NCBI GenBank assembly: GCA_963792405.1
Contig: CAWBVU010000006.1
Location: forward strand, 496,001-560,000
Source: SZUA-442 sp963792405
GTDB lineage: Bacteria > Actinomycetota > Acidimicrobiia > Spongiisociales > UBA5794
Direction: 5' to 3'
Length of the DNA: 64,000 bases
The notes under the pieces are model-generated. The model did no database searches. It had not been told where the DNA came from and was given only the letters and a program-made list of their open reading frames with translations. Made by a program: the position numbers and the translations under genes. Shown in pieces: positions 25,990 to 35,400 of this stretch; position 1 is the first letter of the stretch; the number at the start of each line of letters is the position of its first letter.

Positions 25990-26177
25990 CAGACCTTTTC
26001 GACCTTGCCGGCCCTGATGCACGACGTGCAGACGCGGGCGCGCCGGGAGTTGCTGCCGTACCTGACCCGGATCTTCTGGATGTTCGGGCGCCAGGTCTTG
26101 GATGACCGCTTGTGCGAGAAGCTGACCTGTTTGCCTGTCCACGGCTCCTTGCCGCAGACCTCACATCTGTATGCCAT
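25989..26177 (-). CDS. rpmB: 50S ribosomal protein bL28, zinc-binding form
   Basis: 62 residues: MAYRCEVCGKEPWTGK, FSHKRSSKTWRPNIQKIRV and VCTSCIRAGKV. Two CxxC pairs (CEVC, CTSC) mark the zinc-containing C+ variant. ATG 26177 has an excellent SD (CAGGAGG) and TAACCT about 30 nt further upstream. It is translationally coupled to the cold-shock-like gene. Divergent from recG. Confidence 0.95.
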   Translation of the reverse strand: MAYRCEVCGKEPWTGKQVSFSHKRSSKTWRPNIQKIRVRYGSNSRRARVCTSCIRAGKVEKV

Positions 26178-26278
26178 GACGGGAAACCTCCTGGGGCGAC
26201 GCCGGAGGTTAGCAGTCACGTCCCGCAACGGCGCATGCCGGGTGGCGTTGCCACGGTCGGCGGACCAACATCGGGTCC

Positions 26279-28471
26279 ATGCCGATCACCGATCCCGCGG
26301 ACGGGCGCACCCTCGAGTACCTCGCGACGATCCCCGTGGACAGGGTCAAGGGTGTCGGTGGGAAATCCTCGGCCGTGCTCGGCTCGCAGGGCATCCGCAG
26401 CGTTGCGGACATGCTGCTCACCCCGCCCCGGCGCTACCTCGATCGCTCCCAGCTCTTCGACCTCGCCGCCGCTCCGCTGCACGAGGAGGTGACGGTGGGT
26501 GGCACGGTCAGGAGCTTCTCCAAGCGACGCATCTCGAAGGGCAGGACGATGGTCCAAGCGACGATCTCGGATGGGACCAGCGCCATCAGCGCCGTGTGGT
26601 TCAACCCCTACATCACCCTCACGGTGGGGGAGGAGATCGCCCTCTCCGGCAAGATCGAGCCGTTCCGTGCGGGCCGCCAGATGAAAGGCCCCGACATCGA
26701 CAGGCTCAGCGGCCCCGAGTCCCTCGTGACGGGACGGGTGGTGCCCGTCTATGGCGGGCTCGGAGGAATGAAGCCGTTCCGGACGCGGGCGGCGGTCGCC
26801 AACGCCGTGCGCAGGAGCCTCCCGATCCGTGACGTCGTGCCCGAGGAGGTCCTCGATCGCCTCGACCTCGTCGATCGGTCGTTCGCCATCGAGCGCATCC
26901 ACTTCCCCGATGCGCTCTCCGACGTGCCCGCCGCCCGCAGGAGGCTCGTCTTCGACGAGTTCCTCAGGATCCAGATGGCCCTGCGTGTCCGCGCACACGA
27001 CGACTTCGAGACGAGGGCGGGTGTGGCGAACTCCGTTCGGGGACCGCTGTTCGCACGCTACCTGGGGGCACAGCCGTTCACGCTGACACCCGATCAGGAG
27101 GTGGCGCTCGACGAGATCCTCGCAGACATGGCGGCACCCACCCCCCTCCATCGCCTCCTGCAGGGGGAGGTCGGCTCCGGCAAGACGGTCGTCGTGATCG
27201 CCGCGCTCCTGACGTCGGTCGAGAGCGGGCACCAGGGTGCGGTGATGGCCCCGACCGAGGTCCTCGCGACCCAGCACTACCTCGGGACGCGGAGGGCCCT
27301 CGATGAGGCAGGCCTCGCCCCTGCCGTCGACGCGGACGACGGCCTCGGCACGGCGTCGCTCTTCGGCTCCGAGGCGGCTGCCACGCGCAGTGTGCGCATC
27401 GGCTTGTTCACCGGGAGCCGGGTCGCCGTGAACTTCCGATCGGGCGACGTCGGCAGGGACCAGGGACTCGCATGGCTCGCGGACGGCACGATCGACATCG
27501 CGTTCGGGACCCATGCCCTCATCCAGCCCGACGTCGCCTTCCACTCGCTCGGCATCACGGTCGTCGACGAGCAGCACCGGTTCGGTGTCGAGCAGCGGGT
27601 GCGACTCCGTGACCGGTCCGGCGCCGAAGGTGTCCCCGATCTCCTCCTCATGACCGCGACCCCCATTCCGAGGACGTTCGTCATGGCGTTGTACGGTGAT
27701 CTCGAGGTGTCGACGATCACCACGATGCCCCCCGGACGATCGCCGATCACGACGGACGCGCGCGAGATCGGCCCCGGCACCGAGGCGGAGGTGTCGGGGC
27801 TGATCGGCGAGGCGGTCGCGGCAGGGCGCCAGACGTTCGTGGTCTGCCCGCTCGTCGACGACTCCGAGGCCATCGACGCGCGGTCGGCGACGGCCGAATA
27901 CGAGCGTCTCTCCCGGACGTTGGAGGCGAGGGTCGGGCTGCTCCACGGGCAGATGGCGTCGGAGGACAAGGCTTCCGTGATGGCGGCCTTTCGCGCAGGC
28001 CACCTCGACGTGCTCGTGTCCACCACCGTGATCGAGGTCGGGATCGACGTGCCGAATGCCACCCTCATGATCGTCTGGAACGCCGAGCGCTTCGGCCTCA
28101 GCCAACTGCACCAGCTGCGCGGCAGGGTCGGGCGCGGCGCGCACGGGGGCAGGTGCGTGCTCCTCGCCGATCCGGGGACCCCGGATGCCGAGCGCCGGAT
28201 GGCGGCGATGGTGGAGACCGACGACGGCTTCGTGATCGCTGCCGCCGACCTGGAGATCAGGGGCCACGGCACGCTCTTCGGCGCCTCGCAGTCGGGCGCG
28301 GGCGACCTACGGTTCGGGGACATCCTGCGCGACGCCGACCTGATCGAGGCGGCGGCGAGCGTGGCGAGGGACGCGGTCGACGCCGACAGGGACGGTGCCT
28401 TCGTCGCGTCCATCATGGCGGAGTTCGCGGCGTTCCTCGGCGACGCCGACGAGTGGCTCGTGAGGAGTTGA
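26279..28471 (+). CDS. recG: ATP-dependent DNA helicase RecG
   Basis: 730 residues. An N-terminal wedge/OB region (VTVGGTVRSFSKRR) is followed by Walker A LLQGEVGSGKTVV, motif II VVDEQHRFGVEQR, motif III TATPIPRT, and the C-terminal motor ending in NAERFGLSQLHQLRGRVGRG. It remodels stalled forks and branched DNA. It begins a same-strand cluster: rsmD follows after 5 bp, then coaD. Confidence 0.95.
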   Translation: MPITDPADGRTLEYLATIPVDRVKGVGGKSSAVLGSQGIRSVADMLLTPPRRYLDRSQLFDLAAAPLHEEVTVGGTVRSFSKRRISKGRTMVQATISDGTSAISAVWFNPYITLTVGEEIALSGKIEPFRAGRQMKGPDIDRLSGPESLVTGRVVPVYGGLGGMKPFRTRAAVANAVRRSLPIRDVVPEEVLDRLDLVDRSFAIERIHFPDALSDVPAARRRLVFDEFLRIQMALRVRAHDDFETRAGVANSVRGPLFARYLGAQPFTLTPDQEVALDEILADMAAPTPLHRLLQGEVGSGKTVVVIAALLTSVESGHQGAVMAPTEVLATQHYLGTRRALDEAGLAPAVDADDGLGTASLFGSEAAATRSVRIGLFTGSRVAVNFRSGDVGRDQGLAWLADGTIDIAFGTHALIQPDVAFHSLGITVVDEQHRFGVEQRVRLRDRSGAEGVPDLLLMTATPIPRTFVMALYGDLEVSTITTMPPGRSPITTDAREIGPGTEAEVSGLIGEAVAAGRQTFVVCPLVDDSEAIDARSATAEYERLSRTLEARVGLLHGQMASEDKASVMAAFRAGHLDVLVSTTVIEVGIDVPNATLMIVWNAERFGLSQLHQLRGRVGRGAHGGRCVLLADPGTPDAERRMAAMVETDDGFVIAAADLEIRGHGTLFGASQSGAGDLRFGDILRDADLIEAAASVARDAVDADRDGAFVASIMAEFAAFLGDADEWLVRS

Positions 28472-28476
28472 CCACG

Positions 28477-29013
28477 ATGAGGATCATCGCTGGAGTGGCG
28501 AAGGGCAGGCCACTCGAGACACCCGCCAGGGGAACACGACCGATGACGGGGCGGGCGAGGGAGTCGCTCTTCTCGATCCTCGGCGACCAGGTGGTGGGAG
28601 CGGCGGTGCTGGACCTGTTCGCGGGTTCCGGCTCCCTCGGCCTCGAGGCCCTCAGCAGGGGCGCGGACCGTGCCGTGTTCGTCGAGCGCGGCCCGGCGGC
28701 GCTGCGGGCGCTCGCCAGGAACGTCGAGAGGGTCGGCCTCGGCGGGAGGGTCATCTCGGCCGATGTGTCCGGTGCCGTGGCAGGCCTCGACGACGCGTAC
28801 GACCTCGTCTTCGTGGACCCTCCCTACGCGATGGATGATCGCGGGGTCACCGAGCTGCTCGCACGGATCGAGGGGGTCCTGGCTCCCGAGGCGACCGTGG
28901 TACTGCACCGGCGGGACCACGGTCCCCCCGAACTCCCCGAATTCCTCACTTGGAGGGACGAGCGGCGGTACGGTGATGCCGTCGTGACCCTGATGGAGAG
29001 GTCCTCACCGTGA
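28477..29013 (+). CDS. rsmD: 16S rRNA (guanine-N2)-methyltransferase RsmD
   Basis: 178 residues. Opening MRIIAGVAKGRPLETP with TRPMTGRARESLFSIL, the SAM motif DLFAGSGSLGLEALSRGA and catalytic motif VFVDPPYA identify RsmD (m2G966 of 16S rRNA in E. coli numbering). It sits 5 bp after recG and overlaps the GTG of coaD, the usual bacterial rsmD-coaD pairing. Confidence 0.94.
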   Translation: MRIIAGVAKGRPLETPARGTRPMTGRARESLFSILGDQVVGAAVLDLFAGSGSLGLEALSRGADRAVFVERGPAALRALARNVERVGLGGRVISADVSGAVAGLDDAYDLVFVDPPYAMDDRGVTELLARIEGVLAPEATVVLHRRDHGPPELPEFLTWRDERRYGDAVVTLMERSSP

Positions 29014-29486
29014 TCACCGCGCTGGTACCAGGGAGCTTCGATCCCCCGACGAAGGGCCATCTCGACGTCATCGAGCGGTGCAGGGGCCTGTTCGACGTCG
29101 TCGTCGTCGGCGTCGTGCACAACCCGTCCAAGTCGCCGCTGTTCTCCGCGGAGGAGCGCATCGACATGCTCGAGCGATGTTGTGCCGCGTGGCCCAACGT
29201 CCGCGTCGACTCGTTCTCAGGGCTCCTGGTCGACTTCGCCAGGGACATCGGTGCGAAGACCGTCGTGAAGGGGCTGCGTGCCATCACCGACTTCGACTAC
29301 GAGATCCAGATGTCCCAGATGAACCGGTACCTCTCCAACGATGTCGTGAGCCTGTTCGTTGCCACGAAGCCGGAGTACGGTTACCTGTCGTCGTCGCTCG
29401 TGAAAGAGGTCGCAAGGCTTGGCGGATCCGTCGATGGCCTCGTTCCCCCGCTCGTCGCAGATGCACTGAAGGAGCGTCTCGGATGA
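29010..29486 (+). CDS. coaD: phosphopantetheine adenylyltransferase
   Basis: 158 residues. Nucleotidyltransferase motif ALVPGSFDPPTKGHLDVIER (T/HxGH type, here TKGH), then NPSKSPLFSAEERI and the C-terminal YGYLSSSLVKEVA with ATP-contacting Ser residues. It makes dephospho-CoA from 4'-phosphopantetheine and ATP. GTG start overlaps rsmD (GTGA) and its stop overlaps sepIVA by 4 bp. Confidence 0.95.
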   Translation: MITALVPGSFDPPTKGHLDVIERCRGLFDVVVVGVVHNPSKSPLFSAEERIDMLERCCAAWPNVRVDSFSGLLVDFARDIGAKTVVKGLRAITDFDYEIQMSQMNRYLSNDVVSLFVATKPEYGYLSSSLVKEVARLGGSVDGLVPPLVADALKERLG

Positions 29487-30001
29487 CCGATCAACCCGAA
29501 CCCCTGCGACCGTCACCCCCGGTGCCCGGTGCCCTCGCGGACCTCCTGGAGGAACTCATCACGGAGGTCGAGCACGCACGTGCGGTCCCGCTGTCGAACA
29601 ACGTGATGATCAACCAGGAGGAGATGCTCGACCGCCTCCACGCCACGGCGGAGCAACTCCCCGAGGAGCTCCGCGCGGCCCGCTGGATGGTGCGCGAGCG
29701 GGAGGCCTACATCGCCAAGACGAACGAGCGGGCCAGGGAGCTCCTCGCCACCGCAAAGGCCGAATCCGAGCGCCTCGTCTCTGACAACTACATCGTCCAG
29801 GAGGCGGTCGAGGAAGCCAACACGCTCATCAGGAACGCCGAGAACGAGGCGAGGCGTATCCGCCTGGAGGCCGAGGACTACGCCGAACGCCACCTCGCCG
29901 AGGCGGAGACGATCCTCGGAGAGCTGTACCGCTACGTGACCGAGGCCAGGGCCGAGCTCCATACGGCCCTCCCGCCTCCACCCGACGTGCCCGGCACCTG
30001 A
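29483..30001 (+). CDS. sepIVA: SepIVA-like DivIVA-family coiled-coil protein
   Basis: 172 residues, mostly helical. After a proline-rich N-terminus comes a DivIVA-like segment and a long heptad-rich coiled coil (about 60-155), including ARELLATAKAESERLV and NEARRIRLEAEDYAERH. In mycobacteria the SepIVA gene sits beside the DUF177 and rnc genes, as here. By position and coiled-coil type this is its counterpart, a septal/growth-zone scaffold. The assignment rests largely on synteny. Confidence 0.72.
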   Translation: MTDQPEPLRPSPPVPGALADLLEELITEVEHARAVPLSNNVMINQEEMLDRLHATAEQLPEELRAARWMVREREAYIAKTNERARELLATAKAESERLVSDNYIVQEAVEEANTLIRNAENEARRIRLEAEDYAERHLAEAETILGELYRYVTEARAELHTALPPPPDVPGT

Positions 30002-30016
30002 GCGTCGGGAGCCGTC

Positions 30017-30520
30017 ATGACTGCGAGCCCCTTCGTCCTCTCCGTCTCCGACCTCCTCGGGAGGGATGCACCGCCGCGGGCCGTGACGATCGAGGCTCCC
30101 GTCGCGTGGGGTATCGAGCACATCACCGTCGCCACCGACCCCCCGTTGCGCGCGGACCTCGTGTTGCATCCGGTCTCCGGGGGCATCGCGGTGACCGGTG
30201 CCGTGCACTTCACGACGCGTGATGTGTGCATGCGATGCCTCGATGAGACCACGACCGATCGGGACGTGTCGATCGGCGCCCTGTTCGATCGCACGGGAGA
30301 TGATGAGAGCTACCCCCTCGAGGGGACGCTCATCGACACGGAGCAGATGGTTCGCGACGAGGTGCTGTTGTCCCTTCCGATCACCCACACGTGCGGTGAG
30401 GACTGTCCGGGAGTTGTGAATAGCACCGAATCAGACTTGAATACGGGCGCCTCGGGTGATGAAGGCGACGTTCGTTCGCCCTTCGCCGTCCTGAAGGACC
30501 TCCTCGAACCCGAGGATTGA
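30017..30520 (+). CDS. DUF177 (YceD-like) protein
   Basis: 167 residues. The DUF177 signature is the Cys pair in CMRCLDETTTDRDV followed by a second pair in CGEDCPGVV, likely binding zinc. Linked in bacteria to 23S rRNA accumulation and nearly always encoded next to rpmF, as here (16 bp upstream of it). GTG or ATG choice: ATG 30017 follows a GGGAG SD. Confidence 0.88.
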   Translation: MTASPFVLSVSDLLGRDAPPRAVTIEAPVAWGIEHITVATDPPLRADLVLHPVSGGIAVTGAVHFTTRDVCMRCLDETTTDRDVSIGALFDRTGDDESYPLEGTLIDTEQMVRDEVLLSLPITHTCGEDCPGVVNSTESDLNTGASGDEGDVRSPFAVLKDLLEPED

Positions 30521-30536
30521 ACGGAAGAGGTTTCCC

Positions 30537-30713
30537 ATGGCAGTCCCCAAGAAGAAGATGTCGCGGTCCCGGACCCGCAGGCGCAAGGCGCAGTGGAAGG
30601 TGGCGAGGCCCACGGTCGCCCGTTGCAGCTCGTGCAACGCCGCGCACGTCCCCCACCGCGCGTGCCCGAACTGCGGCACCTACAACGGTCGCGAAGTCAT
30701 CGAGGCGTCGTAA
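30537..30713 (+). CDS. rpmF: 50S ribosomal protein bL32, zinc-binding form
   Basis: 58 residues, a very short gene between DUF177 and plsX. Translation from ATG 30537 starts MAVPKKKMSRSRTRRRKAQ, the bL32 hallmark, and has two Cys pairs CSSC and CPNC for zinc. SD is AAGAGG. The stop TAA at 30711 is 5 bp before plsX. Classic DUF177-rpmF-plsX order. Confidence 0.96.
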   Translation: MAVPKKKMSRSRTRRRKAQWKVARPTVARCSSCNAAHVPHRACPNCGTYNGREVIEAS

Positions 30714-30718
30714 CCCCG

Positions 30719-31696
30719 ATGCCGAGGATCGCCATCGATGCGATGGGCGGCGACAACGCCCCCGCCGAGGTCATCGAGGGGGCGATCCTTGCGGCAGAGG
30801 ACGGCCATTCCCCGTTCCTCGTCGGTGACGCAGGCGTCATCGACGCGTTCCTCGAGGGCAGGGATGTCGACCTGCCGGTCGTCCATGCGAGTGAAGTCAT
30901 CGACTTCCACGACGACCCTTCACATGCGATCAGGGAGAAGCGTGACGCCTCCATCACCGTGGCGGCGCGGATGGTGAGGGACGGCGACGCCGATGCCATG
31001 GTGTCGGCGGGGTCCACGGGTGCCGCGATGGCCGCGGCGACCTTCATCGTCGGGCGCCTGCCCGGTGTCGCGAGGCCGGCGATCGCCAGCATCTACCCCT
31101 CGGGCCAGGTCGTGATGGACGTCGGGGCGAACCTCGAGTGCAGGCCCGAGCACCTCCTCCAGTTCGCGGTGATGGGGGCGGCCCTCTCGACCGTGTACGT
31201 CGGTGTGGCCGAGCCGAAGGTCGGGCTCCTGAACATCGGCGAGGAGCCATCCAAGGGTCGGGACCTCGAACGTGGTGCGTTCGCCCTCCTCGATGCGAGC
31301 CGCACCGTGGCGTTCATCGGCAATGTCGAGGGCAGGGACCTCGCGACGAGGAGTGCCGACGTGATCGTCACGGACGGCTTCACGGGCAACGTGTTGCTCA
31401 AGACGAGCGAGGGTGCGGGCAGGGCCATCCAGCAGATGATCCTCGAGACGCTCGCGGAACCTCGCTACCAGGACCTCGTGGCGGGCCTCCTTCCGGCTTT
31501 CGCCGAGCTCAGGGAGCGCCTCAGCTCGGAATCGATCGGGGGCGCCCATCTCGTCGGGACGAGGGGCGTCGTCGTGATCGCCCATGGGTCGTCGTCGAGG
31601 ATCGCCATCCGGAACGCCATCCGCATCGCCGCCGAGGGCGTCGAGCACGGCCTGGTCGAGAGGATCGGGGCGGGTATCGACGCGGCCGTGAGCTGA
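30719..31696 (+). CDS. plsX: phosphate acyltransferase PlsX
   Basis: 325 residues. N-terminal RIAIDAMGGDNAPAEVIEGA, VSAGSTGAAMAAATFIVGRL and MDVGANLECRPEHLLQFA are PlsX signatures. It converts acyl-ACP to acyl-phosphate for phosphatidic acid synthesis. Follows rpmF by 5 bp and precedes rnc by 1 bp. Confidence 0.95.
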   Translation: MPRIAIDAMGGDNAPAEVIEGAILAAEDGHSPFLVGDAGVIDAFLEGRDVDLPVVHASEVIDFHDDPSHAIREKRDASITVAARMVRDGDADAMVSAGSTGAAMAAATFIVGRLPGVARPAIASIYPSGQVVMDVGANLECRPEHLLQFAVMGAALSTVYVGVAEPKVGLLNIGEEPSKGRDLERGAFALLDASRTVAFIGNVEGRDLATRSADVIVTDGFTGNVLLKTSEGAGRAIQQMILETLAEPRYQDLVAGLLPAFAELRERLSSESIGGAHLVGTRGVVVIAHGSSSRIAIRNAIRIAAEGVEHGLVERIGAGIDAAVS

Positions 31697-31697
31697 C

Positions 31698-32378
31698 ATG
31701 GCGCGACCGGACGACGCCGTGGAGGCCGGGGTCGGCCATCGGTTCTCCGATTCCGCGCTGCTCGACGAGGCCCTGACCCACTCGTCGTACGCGGGCGAGC
31801 ATCCCGGGGCATCGTCGTACGAGCGCCTCGAGTTCCTCGGTGACGCGGTGCTCGAGCTCGTGACGACGCAGGTGATCTTCGATGCGATGCCGGAGGCCCC
31901 GGAGGGCACCATGACGAGGGTGCGCGCCGCGGTCGTCGACGAGGCCACGCTCGCCGACGTCGCGAGGCGTTGGCACCTCGGTCCCGCGCTGCGCCTCGGC
32001 ATCGGGGAGGAACGAGCCGGTGGAGCGGAGCGTGATTCCATCCTGTCGGACGCCGCCGAGGCCGTCATCGCTGCGATCTACCTCGATGCGGGCTTCGAGC
32101 GCGCCCACGCCCTCATCGCAGAGGTGTGGAGGCCGATCGTCGCCGAACGGATCGACCGCGAGACGGTCATCGACAGCCGATCCGAGCTCCAGGAGCTGCT
32201 CGCCAAACGCGGCACGCAGGTCAGCTTCACGTATCACCGCGACGGGCCGGACCACGCCGTCGTGTTCACGGCATCGGCCATCGTGGACGGGGACGTCGTC
32301 GGCAGGGGTACGGGGGGATCGAAGAAGGCGGCTGCGATCGCCGCTGCCCGCGATGCCCTGCAGGCCGAAGGGGTGTGA
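31698..32378 (+). CDS. rnc: ribonuclease III
   Basis: 226 residues. RNase III catalytic motif ERLEFLGDAVLELV (about 42-55), second acidic site DAAEAVIAAIYLDAGFE, and a C-terminal dsRNA-binding domain ending GTGGSKKAAAIAAARDAL. Processes rRNA precursors and structured RNAs. In many actinobacteria mutM lies between rnc and smc; here it is absent and smc follows after 104 bp. Confidence 0.95.
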   Translation: MARPDDAVEAGVGHRFSDSALLDEALTHSSYAGEHPGASSYERLEFLGDAVLELVTTQVIFDAMPEAPEGTMTRVRAAVVDEATLADVARRWHLGPALRLGIGEERAGGAERDSILSDAAEAVIAAIYLDAGFERAHALIAEVWRPIVAERIDRETVIDSRSELQELLAKRGTQVSFTYHRDGPDHAVVFTASAIVDGDVVGRGTGGSKKAAAIAAARDALQAEGV

Positions 32379-32389
32379 TCCTCGCTCCA

Positions 32390-32406
32390 CGCCCCCTCGC
32401 GGGGCG
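32390..32406 (+). terminator. GC hairpin after rnc
   Basis: CGCCCC-ctcgc-GGGGCG, 12 nt after the rnc stop and before the smc promoter. No T-tract, so terminator function is inferred from position. Confidence 0.4.
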
Positions 32407-32482
32407 GGAGGGCTCCGCACCGGGGGTGTCCCGTGGCGAATGACTCACATTCGTGTAATTCCCTCTGGTAACCTGCCGGACC

Positions 32483-35400
32483 GTGAAGCTCAAGCACCTG
32501 ACCCTGCGCGGGTTCAAGTCGTTCGCCGACCGTACCCGACTCGATTTCTCCTCCGGGGTCAACGTCGTGGTGGGCCCCAACGGGTCGGGGAAGTCCAACA
32601 TCCTCGATGCGATCGCATGGGTGATGGGGACGCAAGCGACGAAGTCCCTTCGCACGGAGAAGATGGAGGATGTCGTCTTCGCCGGGACCGCGACGCGTCC
32701 CGCGTTGTCGAGGGCCGAGGTGAACCTCACGTTCGCCAACGACGAGGAGACCGGCCTGCTCGGCGTGGCCGAGATCACGATCACCCGCCGGATCTTCCGC
32801 GACGGCACCTCCGAATACGAACTCAACGGGGCGCCGTGCCGGTTGCTGGACATCCAGGAGCTCCTCTCCGACGGTGGCATCGGCAGGCACCAGCACGTCC
32901 TCGTCGGACAGGGGCACATCGGTGACGTGCTGAATGCCCGTCCCGAGGACCATCGGGCCATGATCGAGGAGGCGGCGGGCGTCACCAAGCACAGGGCGAG
33001 ACGGGACCGTGCCGTCCGGCGGCTCGAACGCACCGACCACGACATGGAGCGGCTCAACGACATCCTCGCCCAGCAGCGCAAGGCGCTGCGGCCCCTCAGG
33101 CGCCAGGCGAATGCCGCGGCACGCCATGACGCGGTGCGTGCCGAGGCCCACGCCCTTCGCCTCCACCTCGGTGGGGAGGAGATCCGCAGGATTCGGACCC
33201 GCCTCGGGTCTGCAGCGGTCGAGCGGGAGGCCGCGCTGGAGCTGCGGGATGAATCCGATGCCGCGCTCGCGGCACTTCGAGGACGGCTCCACCAGCTGCG
33301 TGCCGACGCCGGAGAGGTGGGGTCCCTCCTGACGACCGACACCGCTGCGGCCGCCAGGCTCGAGACGGTGACCGAGCGGCTCCACAGGATCGCCACCGTC
33401 GCCCGTGAACGTGCCCGCTCGCTCGAGGCGAGGGCCGAAGGTGCCGACGAGCGCCGCGACGACCTCGAGCTCGAACGCCGGGAGCTGCAGGCGGCGATCG
33501 AGCAGGCCCGTGCGGCTGAGGTCATCGGCGCTGAGGACGCCGGTCGCCTCGAGACCGCGTTGAGGGCGCTCGAGGACGAGGAGCGGTCCCTGGCCGAGCA
33601 GATCAGCCTCCCCGCCGAGGGCGTCGTCGCCAACCTCCGTGGCGACCTCCGTGCACTCGAGACATCGGCCGAGCGGGACCACGCGGAGCGCGAGCAGGTG
33701 GTGTCCCGGATCGCCGTCCTCACCGATCGCCTCGCTGAGGAGGCGACGGAGATCGACGCTCTCGATGCGTCCATTCGCCGCACCGACGGCCGTACCGAGG
33801 GCCTCCAGGCCGAGTACGAGCGGCGGAGGGGCACCCGCGCCGAGGCCCAGGAGGCATGGGAACGGGCGCGGTCCGACGTGGACGAGGCGCGCATCGCGGT
33901 GGCCGGTGCCGTCGCCCGGGTCGAGGCGATCGACGCTGCCGTCGAGGGCCTCGTCGATGCCACGGCCCGCGAGATCGCTTCGACCGCCCCCGGCATCTCG
34001 GGATCCCTCGTGGCGCGGCTCGACGTGCCCTCCGACATGGCGGCCGCCGTGGACGCCGCGCTCGGCATGTGGAGCGACGCCTATGTCGCAGAGGGCCACG
34101 ATCTCCTCGTCGATGCCGCACGCGCCGTCAAGGCCGCCGGGACCGGTGGCGTGGCGATCGTGGCGCACGGGGGCGCAGACGACGACGCCGCCTCCGAGGC
34201 GATGCGGCGCTTCGGCGTCGATCGACTGATCGATCGCCTCGGTGACGCCGCGGACCGACGACTCGCTTCCGCCTTCCTGGGCCACGTCGTGGTGGTCGAG
34301 GGCTGGCAGATGGCCCATCGTGTCGTGGCGGAGATGCCATCGGTCATCGCCGTGACTCCCGAGGGCGACGTCGTCGGTGCGAAGGGGATGATCGTCGCCC
34401 AGCCCGACGGCGCGGGCCCCGCCGCACTCGAAGCGGCGAGGGTCGAGCTCGAGGTCGCTGAGCGGGAGGGCCACCGCGCCGCCAGCCTCGCCACCAGCGC
34501 CCAGAGGGCGTTCGACGTCGCCCGCGAGGCGGAGCGCTCGGCCCTCGAGGAGCTCGAGTCGGTCGAGGCGGAACTGGCGGGCTTCGTCGAGGCACTCGCG
34601 GTCCTCGAGCGCTCGCATGCGGCGACGGAGGCCGAGCTCGATCGGCTTCGGTCCAGGAAGGGCGCGATCGACGAGGCGGATGCGGCGCGTGCCGAGCGGA
34701 TCGCGTCGCTTCGGGCGAGGGTCGCCGAATTCGAGGGTGAGGAAGCCGAGCGGCAGGCCGCGTGGGAGGCGCTGAACGAGCGAAGGGCTGCGGTGGCGGC
34801 CAGGCGCGACGAGGCGCGCAGGGCACTCGAACGAGCTGCCGGCGAGCGGGCTTCGCAGGTCGAGCGGCGGCGGCTCAGCGAGGCGAGACTCGCCGTCATC
34901 GACGGTGAGATGGCGCAGTTGGTGCTCGTCCCCCGATCACACGAGTCGATCGTCGAGCTGACGGCGATCGAGCGTGCGGCCGTGGCGGCGATCGCATCGG
35001 TCGGGTCGAAGATCGAGGTCCTCCGTGAGCGCCAACGCAGCCTGCGTGAGCAGATGGGCGCCGCCAATGCCGAGCTGCGCGATGCCGAGGAGACGAGGGA
35101 GACGCTCGATCGTCAGCGCGGTGGGGCCTCGGATGCGTTGAATGCGCTCGACATCGAGCTCGCCGAGCTCCGGGTCCGACTCGAGGCCGCGGCCGAGGCG
35201 TTGCGACGGGACGCCGACGCCGAGGTGGCCGAGGCCCTTGCAGCGCCCCGACCCGAGCTCGCTGACGGTGAGGATCCCGCCGAGCGACTCGCCTCGCTCC
35301 TGGCCGACCTCAAGCGCATGGGTCCGATCAATCCCCTGGCCGCCGAGGAGTATGCGACGCTGTCGGCGGAGGTGGAGGAGCTCGATCGCCAGCTCTCCGA

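Noticed and set aside
26216..28267. 683-residue antisense frame over recG
   Set aside because: Shadow of a clear RecG; Arg/Glu/His-rich.
32234..34618. 794-residue antisense frame over smc
   Set aside because: Shadow of smc; composition unlike a real protein.
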